This document shows, in pieces, positions 57,505 through 64,000 of a stretch of 64,000 nucleotides of DNA. A model generated the notes under the pieces. It had not been told where the DNA came from. It saw only the letters and a list, made by a program, of their open reading frames with translations, and did not search any database. Each line of letters opens with the position of its first letter. The stretch's first letter is position 1. Origin of the DNA: Xanthobacteraceae bacterium. GTDB lineage: Bacteria > Pseudomonadota > Alphaproteobacteria > Rhizobiales > Xanthobacteraceae. The translations under genes were made by a program, and so were the position numbers. The DNA lies in NCBI GenBank assembly GCA_019745775.1, contig JAIESR010000096.1:1-64000 (forward strand), read 5' to 3'.

Positions 57505-57537
57505 AGAGTGGGTTCCCCCCGGGACCCGCTCTTTTTT
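57505..57537 (+). terminator. Intrinsic terminator in the rimP leader
   Basis: A stem of about 12 bp (AGAGTGGGTTCC paired with GGGACCCGCTCT, with two G-T pairs) and a 4-nt C loop runs straight into a T-run at 57532-57537. It lies about 80 bases before the rimP start and on the same strand, so it would act as an attenuator of the operon. Attenuation or NusA-linked feedback of this operon is known in other proteobacteria; its use here is inferred. Confidence 0.7.
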
Positions 57538-57615
57538 GTTACCCGCGGCGAGGCCGGAAATCGGCCCGCGAGGGGCGGAAATCCGGGGAAACGTATCGCA
57601 GAGACTTTGGGCTGA

Positions 57616-58299
57616 ATGACCGAAGCGTATCTGAGCCAGTCGGACTCCGAACCGCGCCTGATTACCGAACAGGGCGTGGCCGCTCGGGTTGCGGCCATCG
57701 CCGAGCCGGTCCTCGCCGGGCTTGGTTACCGGCTGGTGCGGGTGCGGATTTCGGGCCTTGCCGGCTGCACCGTCCAGATCATGGCCGAGCGGCCGGATGG
57801 CACCATGATGATCGAGGATTGCGAAGCGGTCTCGCGCGCGCTGTCGCCGGTCCTTGACGTGGCCGATCCGGTCGACCGCGCCTATCGGCTCGAGATTTCG
57901 TCGCCGGGCATGGATCGGCCGCTGGTGCGTCGCTCCGACTTCGAGCGCTACGCCGGCAACCGGGTCCGCATCGAGATGGCGGTGGCAGTCGACGGACGCC
58001 GCCGTTTCCGCGGCGTGCTGACCGGCGCCGAAGGCAACGCCGCTCGCATCCATCGCGAAGATGCCGCGCCCGATGAGCCGGCCGCCGTGCTCTTGCCGAT
58101 CGACGAGATGGCCGACGCCAAGATCGTGCTGAGCAACGACCTGATCGCGCAATCGCTCCGGCGCGGCAAAGAAGCCGAACGCGAGGCGCACGAACACGAC
58201 AATCAAACGCAACGGAAAGGTCCGGGCAGATACCGGCGTTCCAAAGATTTCCAGTCGCAGCCGGCGAATGGCCGGCGCGCTCATCAAGAGGGAGAGTGA
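57616..58299 (+). CDS. rimP: Ribosome maturation factor RimP
   Basis: A 227-residue RimP, needed for 30S subunit assembly. The N-terminal alpha/beta domain includes [20 protein letters not shown] and [39 protein letters not shown], the signature region; an SH3-like C-terminal domain follows (about 105-180). The last 45 residues form a hydrophilic basic tail common in this order. nusA starts three bases after the stop. Confidence 0.95.
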   Translation: MTEAYLSQSDSEPRLITEQGVAARVAAIAEPVLAGLGYRLVRVRISGLAGCTVQIMAERPDGTMMIEDCEAVSRALSPVLDVADPVDRAYRLEISSPGMDRPLVRRSDFERYAGNRVRIEMAVAVDGRRRFRGVLTGAEGNAARIHREDAAPDEPAAVLLPIDEMADAKIVLSNDLIAQSLRRGKEAEREAHEHDNQTQRKGPGRYRRSKDFQSQPANGRRAHQEGE

Positions 58300-58302
58300 C
58301 CG

Positions 58303-59910
58303 ATGGCCGTCAGCGCCAACCGGCTCGAATTGTTGCAGATCGCCGACGCGGTTGCCCGCGAGAAGTCGATCGACCGCCGCATCGTGATCGGCGCCATGGA
58401 GGACGCGATCGCCAAAGCGGCACGCTCCCGCTACGGCATCGAGACCGATGTGCACGCCGAGATCGATCCGAAGAACGGCGAGCTTCGGCTGCTGCGCCAC
58501 ATGCTGGTGGTCGAGACGGTCGAGAACCCAGCCAACCAGATCAGCCAGGACGATGCGCGGCGTCGCCATCCGGCCGCGCAGGTCGGCGACACCATCGCCG
58601 ATCCGCTGCCGCCGCTCGAATACGGGCGCATCGCCGCACAGTCCGCGAAACAAGTGATCGTGCAGAAGGTGCGCGAGGCCGAGCGCGACCGTCAGTACGA
58701 AGAGTACAAGGACCGCATCGGCGACATCGTGAACGGCATCGTCAAGCGTGTCGAATACGGCAACGTGATTGTCGACCTCGGCCGCGGCGAAGCGATCGTG
58801 CGCCGCGACGAGATGCTGCCGCGCGAGGTATTCCGCAACGGCGACCGCATCCGCGCGTTCATCTACGACGTCCGGCGTGAGACCCGCGGGCCGCAGATAT
58901 TTCTTTCGCGAACCCACCCCCAATTCATGGCCAAGCTGTTCGCGCAGGAGGTGCCGGAAATCTACGACGGCATCGTCGAGGTGCGCGCGGTGGCGCGCGA
59001 TCCCGGCTCGCGCGCCAAGATCGCCGTGATTTCGCGGGATTCTTCGGTCGATCCGGTCGGCGCCTGCGTTGGCATGCGCGGCTCGCGCGTGCAGGCCGTG
59101 GTCAACGAGCTGCAAGGCGAGAAGATCGACATCATCCCGTGGACCCACGACCCCGCGAACTTCGTGGTGAACGCCCTGGCGCCCGCCGAAGTCGCCAAGG
59201 TCGTGCTCGACGAAGACCGTCAGCGCATGGAAGTGGTGGTGCCCGATCAGCAGCTGTCGCTCGCGATCGGCCGCCGCGGCCAGAACGTGCGGCTGGCGTC
59301 GCAGCTCACCGGCTGGGACATCGACATCGTCACCGAGCAGGAAGAGTCGGAGAACCGGCAGGCCGAGTTCGAGAAGCGCACCAAGCTGTTCATCGACTCG
59401 CTCAATGTCGACGAGGTAGTCGGTCAGCTGCTCGCCTCGGAAGGCTTCAAGTCGGTCGAAGAGCTGGCAATGGTCGACGAGAAGGAAATCGCCGGCATCG
59501 AAGGCTTCGACGAAGAGACTGCCGGCGAACTTCAAAATCGCGCCCGCGAGTTCCTGGCGGCGCAGGAAGCCGAGCTCGACACCAAGCGCAAGGAGCTCGG
59601 GGTCGAGGATGCGCTCCGCGAGGTTCCGGGCGTCACCACCGCGATGCTGGTGAAGCTCGGCGAGGAAGGCATCAAGACCGTCGAAGACCTGGCGGGCTGC
59701 GCAACCGACGATCTCGCCGGCTGGAGCGAGCGAAAGGACGGCGAGACCACAAAGTACCCGGGCATGCTCGACGGCTTCGAGCTGTCGCGCGACGAGTGTG
59801 AAGCGTTGATCATGCAGGCCCGCGTCAAAGCCGGCTGGGTCAAGGAAGAAGATATCGCCCCGCCGGCCGCCGAGGACGCCGCCGCGGAGGCCGAACAAGC
59901 GCAGGCGTGA
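58303..59910 (+). CDS. nusA: Transcription termination/antitermination protein NusA
   Basis: A 535-residue NusA. Domains in order: N-terminal RNA-polymerase-binding domain (1-130, [27 protein letters not shown]), S1 domain (about 135-200), KH1 and KH2 (about 205-345, with [26 protein letters not shown] and [23 protein letters not shown]), then two acidic helix-hairpin-helix-like repeats (about 365-510) and an Ala/Glu tail. GGGAGAG precedes the ATG. Confidence 0.97.
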   Translation: MAVSANRLELLQIADAVAREKSIDRRIVIGAMEDAIAKAARSRYGIETDVHAEIDPKNGELRLLRHMLVVETVENPANQISQDDARRRHPAAQVGDTIADPLPPLEYGRIAAQSAKQVIVQKVREAERDRQYEEYKDRIGDIVNGIVKRVEYGNVIVDLGRGEAIVRRDEMLPREVFRNGDRIRAFIYDVRRETRGPQIFLSRTHPQFMAKLFAQEVPEIYDGIVEVRAVARDPGSRAKIAVISRDSSVDPVGACVGMRGSRVQAVVNELQGEKIDIIPWTHDPANFVVNALAPAEVAKVVLDEDRQRMEVVVPDQQLSLAIGRRGQNVRLASQLTGWDIDIVTEQEESENRQAEFEKRTKLFIDSLNVDEVVGQLLASEGFKSVEELAMVDEKEIAGIEGFDEETAGELQNRAREFLAAQEAELDTKRKELGVEDALREVPGVTTAMLVKLGEEGIKTVEDLAGCATDDLAGWSERKDGETTKYPGMLDGFELSRDECEALIMQARVKAGWVKEEDIAPPAAEDAAAEAEQAQA

Positions 59911-59921
59911 GGTAACGGGTG

Positions 59922-60578
59922 ATGCTCGCACAGCCGCTGGACGACACGCTCGACGCCGGGCCGCGCAAGACTGCGCGCGGTACCGAGCGTTTGTGCGCAT
60001 CGACCGGCACGGTGCGGCCAATCGAAGACATGATCCGGTTCGTCGTATCGCCGGAGGGCAGCGCCGTTCCCGATCTCAAGCATCGGCTGCCGGGGCGCGG
60101 CGTGTGGATCACGGCGACCCGCTCGGCCCTTGGCCAGGCGATCGCACGCAAGGCCTTTGCGCGCAGCTTCAAGCGCGACGTGCGGGCCGCGCCCGATCTC
60201 CTGGAGTCGACCGAACGGTTGCTCGAACGGGCCGCGCTCGACGCACTCGCGATCGCCTACAAGGCGCGCCGGGTGGTGGCAGGTTTCGCCAAGGTCGAGG
60301 CCGCGCTGGTCGAAGGCGATGCGGCGGCGGTGCTGCATGCGTCAGATGCCGCCCCGGACGGGGTCCGCAAACTCAACGCCGCCGCGCGCCGGAGCACCGA
60401 AAATCACGGGGCCGTGCCGGTTCTTGCGGCATTCACCTCAGCGCAATTGGATTTGGCATTGGGCCGGTCAAATGTGGTACATGCTGCGCTGCTTGCCGGC
60501 CCCGAAAGCAAAGCGGTTCTGGCGCGCTTGGCGCGCCTCGAACGGTTTCGGACCGGAACGGTCGGGAACGACCGCTAA
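59922..60578 (+). CDS. YlxR-family RNA-binding protein with L7Ae-like C-terminus
   Basis: A 218-residue protein combining a YlxR (DUF448) domain (about 18-95) and an L7Ae-like domain (about 105-215). The YlxR motif seen in most relatives (R-x-C-x-x-(T/S)) reads GTERLCASTGTVRP, and LPGRGVWITATRSAL is conserved. The gene sits between nusA and infB, its universal position, and the family is thought to bind RNA or modulate transcription. A GTG one codon upstream is an alternative start. Confidence 0.92.
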   Translation: MLAQPLDDTLDAGPRKTARGTERLCASTGTVRPIEDMIRFVVSPEGSAVPDLKHRLPGRGVWITATRSALGQAIARKAFARSFKRDVRAAPDLLESTERLLERAALDALAIAYKARRVVAGFAKVEAALVEGDAAAVLHASDAAPDGVRKLNAAARRSTENHGAVPVLAAFTSAQLDLALGRSNVVHAALLAGPESKAVLARLARLERFRTGTVGNDR

Positions 60579-60599
60579 AGCCCGGGAAATGGAAACGGA

Positions 60600-63188
60600 A
60601 TGGCAGAAACGACCGAAAAGACTGGCGATAAGAAGCTGAGTATCACCTCGTCCAAGACGCTGACGCTCAAGCCGCGCGGCAGCGAGACGGGCGTGGTGCG
60701 CCAGAGCTTCAGCCATGGCCGGACCAAGTCAGTCGTCGTCGAGAAAGTCCGCAGCCGGACACCCGGCAAGCCGACCGCCAAGGCCGAAGCAGCGCCGGCC
60801 CCCGCACCGGCGGCAGCCCCCGCCGGCAAGCGCCAGGCCCCCAGCAAGGCCGCGGCGACCGCTCCCAGCTCGACCCCGGCGGCACCGCCGCCGAAGCCGT
60901 CCGGCGTGGTGCTGCACACCCTGACCGACGAGGAACGGAACCGCCGCGCGCATGCGCTGGGCGACGCCCGCCTTCGTGAGGCCGAAGAGCGCAAGATCGC
61001 CGAAGAGGACGCCAAGATCCGCGAGCAGCGCGCCGCGGTCGAGCGCGCCGAGCGCGTCGCGGCCGAAACCCGCAAGCGCGAGGAAGAAGATCGCCGCCGT
61101 CACGACGACGAGGTCAAGCACAAGGCCGACGAGGTCGCCAAGAAGCGCCTCGGCGGCGAGGAAGTCACCACGGCAAGGCCGGGCATGCGCCCGGTCGTGG
61201 TGCCCGAGGACGACGAGGATTCGCCGCGGCCGCGCCGCCCCGGTGCCGGGCGTCCGGTTCTCGCGCCCAAGCCGACCCGCGCGCCCACGCAGCAGAAACC
61301 GCGCGGACGTCTGACGGTCGTCACCGCCTTCAAGGCCGACGAAGAGCCTGAGCATTCCGTCGCCGCCTTCAAACGCCGCAATCAGCGGCGCATGCGGGCG
61401 ATGGTGGCCGAGCCCAAGGAAAAGCTCATCCGGGAAGTCACGATCCCCGAGGTGATCACCATCCAGGAGCTCGCCAACCGTATGGCCGAGCCCGCCCGCA
61501 GCGTCATCGCGATCCTGATGAAGCAGGGTCAGATGATGAAAATCACCGACTCGATCGACGCCGACACCGCGCAGCTGATCGCCGAGGAACTCGGCCACAC
61601 GGTCAAGCGCGTCGCCGAATCCGACGTCGAGGAAGGCCTGTTCGACGCCGCCGATGCACCGGAGGCGCTGGAGCCGCGGCCGCCGGTGGTCACCGTCATG
61701 GGTCACGTCGACCACGGCAAGACCTCGCTGCTCGATGCCATTCGTTCGACCGAGGTCGCGGCCGGCGAAGCCGGTGGCATCACCCAGCACATCGGCGCCT
61801 ATCAGGTGACGTCACCGTCCGGGGCCAAGATCACTTTCATCGACACCCCCGGCCACGCGGCGTTCACCGCCATGCGCGCTCGCGGCGCGCGGGTGACAGA
61901 CGTCGTCGTGCTGGTGGTCGCGGCCGACGACGGCGTGATGCCGCAGACGGTGGAAGCGATCAATCACGCCAAGGCGGCGAAGGCGCCGATGATCGTCGCC
62001 ATCAACAAGATCGACAAGCAGGACTCCAAGCCCGAGCGCGTGCGCACTGAACTGCTGCAGCACGAGATCCAGGTGGAGTCGCTCGGCGGCGAGGTGCTCG
62101 ACGTCGAGGTCTCCGCCACCAAGAAGATCAATCTCGACAAGCTGCTCGAGGCGATCGGGCTGCAGTCGGAAATCCTCGATCTGAAGGCCAATCCGGCGCG
62201 GCCCGCCGAAGGCACCGTGATCGAAGCCAAGCTCGATCGCGGCCGCGGCCCAGTCGCGACCGTGCTGGTGCAACGCGGCACGCTGCGGACTGGCGACATC
62301 GTCGTCGCCGGCGCGGAATGGGGCCGCGTGCGCGCGCTCGTGTCCGACACCGGCCAACCGGTCAATTCCGCCGGCCCCTCCACGCCGGTCGAGGTGCTCG
62401 GCTTCGCCGGCACGCCGGACGCGGGCGACCGCCTGGCGGTGGTCGAGAGCGAATCCCGCGCCCGCGAGGTGACCGATTATCGCGCGCGCCAGAAGCGCGA
62501 GAAGACCGCGGCCCGCGCCAGCGGCATGCGCGGCTCGCTCGAGCAGATGATGGCGCAGGTCAAGACCTCGGGCCGCAAGGACTTCCCGCTGGTCATCAAG
62601 GCCGACGTGCAGGGCTCGAACGAAGCCATCGCCGGGGCGCTCGACAAGCTCGGCACCGACGAGGTGGCGGCGCGCGTGCTGCATTCCGGCGTCGGTGGCA
62701 TCACCGAGTCGGACATCCGGCTTGCGGAGACGTCGAATGCGGCGATCATCGGCTTCAACGTGCGCGCCAACAAGGAAGCGCGCGAGGCGGCCGAGCGCGC
62801 CGGCATCGAGATCCGCTACTACAACATCATCTACAACCTCGTGGATGACGTGAAGCAGGCGATGTCGGGCCTGCTGGCACCGTCGATCCGCGAGACGCTG
62901 CTCGGCAACGCGCAGATCCTCGAGATCTTCAAGGTGTCGAAGGTCGGCAACATCGCCGGCTGCCGCGTCACCGACGGCACCGTGGAGCGCGGCGCCAATG
63001 TGCGGCTGCTGCGCGACAACGTCGTGATCCACGAAGGCAAGCTGTCGCAGCTCAAGCGTTTCAAGGACGACGCCCGCGAAGTCACCGCCGGCCAGGAATG
63101 CGGCATGGCCTTCGAGAACTATCAGGACATGAAGGTCGGCGACGTCATCGAATGCTACCGGGTCGAGACGGTGCAGCGCTCGCTGTAA
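60600..63188 (+). CDS. infB: Translation initiation factor IF-2
   Basis: An 862-residue IF-2, the GTPase that places initiator tRNA on the ribosome. A long low-complexity Pro/Ala- and Arg/Glu-rich N-terminal region (about 1-280, with a charged coiled-coil stretch at 110-195) precedes IF2_N (about 285-340) and the G domain: [15 protein letters not shown] (G1), DTPGHAAF (G3) and NKIDK (G4). Domains II to IV follow and end [12 protein letters not shown]. Length and layout are normal for the order. Confidence 0.98.
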   Translation: MAETTEKTGDKKLSITSSKTLTLKPRGSETGVVRQSFSHGRTKSVVVEKVRSRTPGKPTAKAEAAPAPAPAAAPAGKRQAPSKAAATAPSSTPAAPPPKPSGVVLHTLTDEERNRRAHALGDARLREAEERKIAEEDAKIREQRAAVERAERVAAETRKREEEDRRRHDDEVKHKADEVAKKRLGGEEVTTARPGMRPVVVPEDDEDSPRPRRPGAGRPVLAPKPTRAPTQQKPRGRLTVVTAFKADEEPEHSVAAFKRRNQRRMRAMVAEPKEKLIREVTIPEVITIQELANRMAEPARSVIAILMKQGQMMKITDSIDADTAQLIAEELGHTVKRVAESDVEEGLFDAADAPEALEPRPPVVTVMGHVDHGKTSLLDAIRSTEVAAGEAGGITQHIGAYQVTSPSGAKITFIDTPGHAAFTAMRARGARVTDVVVLVVAADDGVMPQTVEAINHAKAAKAPMIVAINKIDKQDSKPERVRTELLQHEIQVESLGGEVLDVEVSATKKINLDKLLEAIGLQSEILDLKANPARPAEGTVIEAKLDRGRGPVATVLVQRGTLRTGDIVVAGAEWGRVRALVSDTGQPVNSAGPSTPVEVLGFAGTPDAGDRLAVVESESRAREVTDYRARQKREKTAARASGMRGSLEQMMAQVKTSGRKDFPLVIKADVQGSNEAIAGALDKLGTDEVAARVLHSGVGGITESDIRLAETSNAAIIGFNVRANKEAREAAERAGIEIRYYNIIYNLVDDVKQAMSGLLAPSIRETLLGNAQILEIFKVSKVGNIAGCRVTDGTVERGANVRLLRDNVVIHEGKLSQLKRFKDDAREVTAGQECGMAFENYQDMKVGDVIECYRVETVQRSL

Positions 63189-63367
63189 GCGGCGCTGCGG
63201 CGTTCTTGCTCCGCTCCGGCGGCATATCCAATTTGCCTTCAATGCCGGCGCAGAGCTCGCGAACGCCCGTGAGCTTCCCTTGAAGTGAGCCGACGGTGGC
63301 GAGGGCAGCGCTTTGCCGATTTCTTGCGCAGCAAGACGCCGATAACGGCTTGAGGAGAGACGAACCG

Positions 63368-63790
63368 ATGGCGCGCGGAACTCGCCGCGACAGCACCAGT
63401 GGCCCATCGCAACGCGTCCTGCGCGTCGGCGAGCTGATCCGGCACGCGCTGGCGGAGATGCTCACCCGCGGCGACGTGCACGATCCCGCCCTCGAAGGCC
63501 ACATGATCACCGTGCCGGAGGTGCGCATGACCGCCGACCTCAAGCTCGCGACCGTCTACGTGATGCCGCTCGGCGGACGCGACACGAAAGAGGTTGTGGC
63601 GGCGCTCGAACGCAACAAGCGCTTCCTTCGCGGCGAGATCGCGCGGCGCGTTAACCTGAAATTCGCACCTGAAATCCGATTCCGCGCCGACGAGCGATTC
63701 GACGAAGCGGAACGGATCGAGAAGTTATTGAGAACACCTGAGGTCCAGCGCGACCTCGGGCCGCGAAAGGACGACGACGGCCATGAGTGA
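63368..63790 (+). CDS. rbfA: Ribosome-binding factor A
   Basis: A 140-residue RbfA with the KH-like fold, which acts in late 30S maturation. [19 protein letters not shown], the central [19 protein letters not shown] and the C-terminal [29 protein letters not shown] are conserved. GAGGAG precedes the ATG; the upstream in-frame extension is not conserved. Its stop overlaps the truB start by eight bases. Confidence 0.96.
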   Translation: MARGTRRDSTSGPSQRVLRVGELIRHALAEMLTRGDVHDPALEGHMITVPEVRMTADLKLATVYVMPLGGRDTKEVVAALERNKRFLRGEIARRVNLKFAPEIRFRADERFDEAERIEKLLRTPEVQRDLGPRKDDDGHE

Positions 63791-64000
63791 GGAGCGAATC
63801 GCTCCGGCGAAGGCGCGGCCGCCCCAGGTCAAACGCATCAAGCGCGACGTGCACGGCTGGTGCGTTCTCGACAAGCCCGTGGGCATGACATCGACCCACG
63901 CCGTGAGCGTGGTCAAGCGTCTGTTCCAGGCCAAGCGCGCCGGCCACGCCGGCACGCTCGATCCGCTGGCGTCGGGGCTGCTGCCGATCGCGCTCGGCGA
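63783..64000 (+). CDS. truB: tRNA pseudouridine-55 synthase, 5' part (cut by window end)
   Basis: The first 72 codons of truB lie in the window. The conserved start of the domain is [24 protein letters not shown] and the catalytic motif follows as [19 protein letters not shown], with the catalytic aspartate in TLDP. It makes pseudouridine 55 in the T-loop of tRNAs. The start overlaps the rbfA stop, in keeping with the conserved rbfA-truB order. The remainder is beyond the window. Confidence 0.95.
   Translation, partial: MSEERIAPAKARPPQVKRIKRDVHGWCVLDKPVGMTSTHAVSVVKRLFQAKRAGHAGTLDPLASGLLPIALG

Larger units (their letters stand above)
57296..57615. other. Leader and promoter region of the rimP operon
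   Basis: These 320 bases separate DUF2336 from rimP and contain no credible gene. They hold a possible promoter (57419-57446), a small hairpin ATCGGA..TCCGAT at 57478-57495 and a strong intrinsic terminator (57505-57537) before rimP. The layout is that of a regulated leader for the nusA-infB operon. Confidence 0.6.

Noticed and set aside
57394-60021. A reverse-strand open frame of over 800 codons across rimP and nusA
   Set aside because: It is antisense to two certain genes, rich in Arg/His/Leu from mirrored GC-rich codons, and shows no domain pattern. Long antisense frames of this kind are common in GC-rich genomes and occur opposite many genes here.

Overview
The window is GC-rich bacterial chromosome, almost certainly from an alphaproteobacterium of the order Hyphomicrobiales (Rhizobiales), close to the Bradyrhizobium/Rhodopseudomonas/Xanthobacteraceae group. 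The evidence is gene content and order: acnA divergent from ccmABCDG, yciB, ftsY and dapF-mtaB; rplU-rpmA-GNAT and obgE-proB; tsaB-rimI-fur-miaB-phoH-ybeY-corC-lnt-XRE-metK-trmB; and rimP-nusA-ylxR-infB-rbfA-truB. The dispersed palindromic intergenic repeats also fit that group. I see no rRNA, tRNA, CRISPR array, insertion sequence or prophage.

Layout. 0.1-3.2 kb: a reverse-strand catabolic-looking cassette (Gfo/Idh oxidoreductase, creatininase-family amidohydrolase, cupin) and an exported DUF1223 protein. 3.4-11.3 kb: aconitase, the cytochrome c maturation genes ccmA-B-C-D-G with a repeat element lodged between ccmA and ccmB, then yciB and ftsY. 11.3-17.5 kb: mixed accessory genes (RluA-type pseudouridine synthase, small secreted protein, PNPOx-like and FAH-like enzymes, Crp/Fnr regulator, beta-lactamase-fold hydrolase) that separate ftsY from mtaB-dapF. 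19.7-25.8 kb: four Bug/TctC-type solute-binding proteins with an enoyl-CoA hydratase-like protein and an alpha/beta hydrolase, but no TctA/TctB membrane partners. 26-27.6 kb: rplU, rpmA and an acetyltransferase.

27.6-37.3 kb is the most distinctive accessory block. It lies between the rpmA/GNAT pair and obgE. It carries a VOC protein, a cysteine-dioxygenase-like cupin, a four-rhodanese-domain protein with only one catalytic cysteine, an exported C13 (legumain-type) peptidase homologue, and a reverse-strand set of 1-Cys peroxiredoxin, periplasmic sulfurtransferase and di-haem cytochrome c peroxidase, with AraC and LysR regulators. Next to the LysR gene is a decayed locus made of the first 50 codons of a second peroxiredoxin followed by a fragment matching the cytochrome c peroxidase. 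This looks like the scar of a second, deleted copy of that gene set.

37.3-64 kb is mostly conserved housekeeping: obgE, proB, a PfkB/adenosine kinase, murJ, trpS, uspA, an Nfu-type Fe-S carrier, the tsaB-to-trmB run, DUF2336, and the rimP-nusA-ylxR-infB-rbfA-truB translation operon, preceded by a leader with a strong intrinsic terminator. truB runs off the end of the window. Repeats are a theme: four complete and one half copy of a GC-rich palindromic element (about 115-140 bp), three other palindromic intergenic repeats, and two short tandem repeats. The half copy forms the last roughly 24 codons of dapF.
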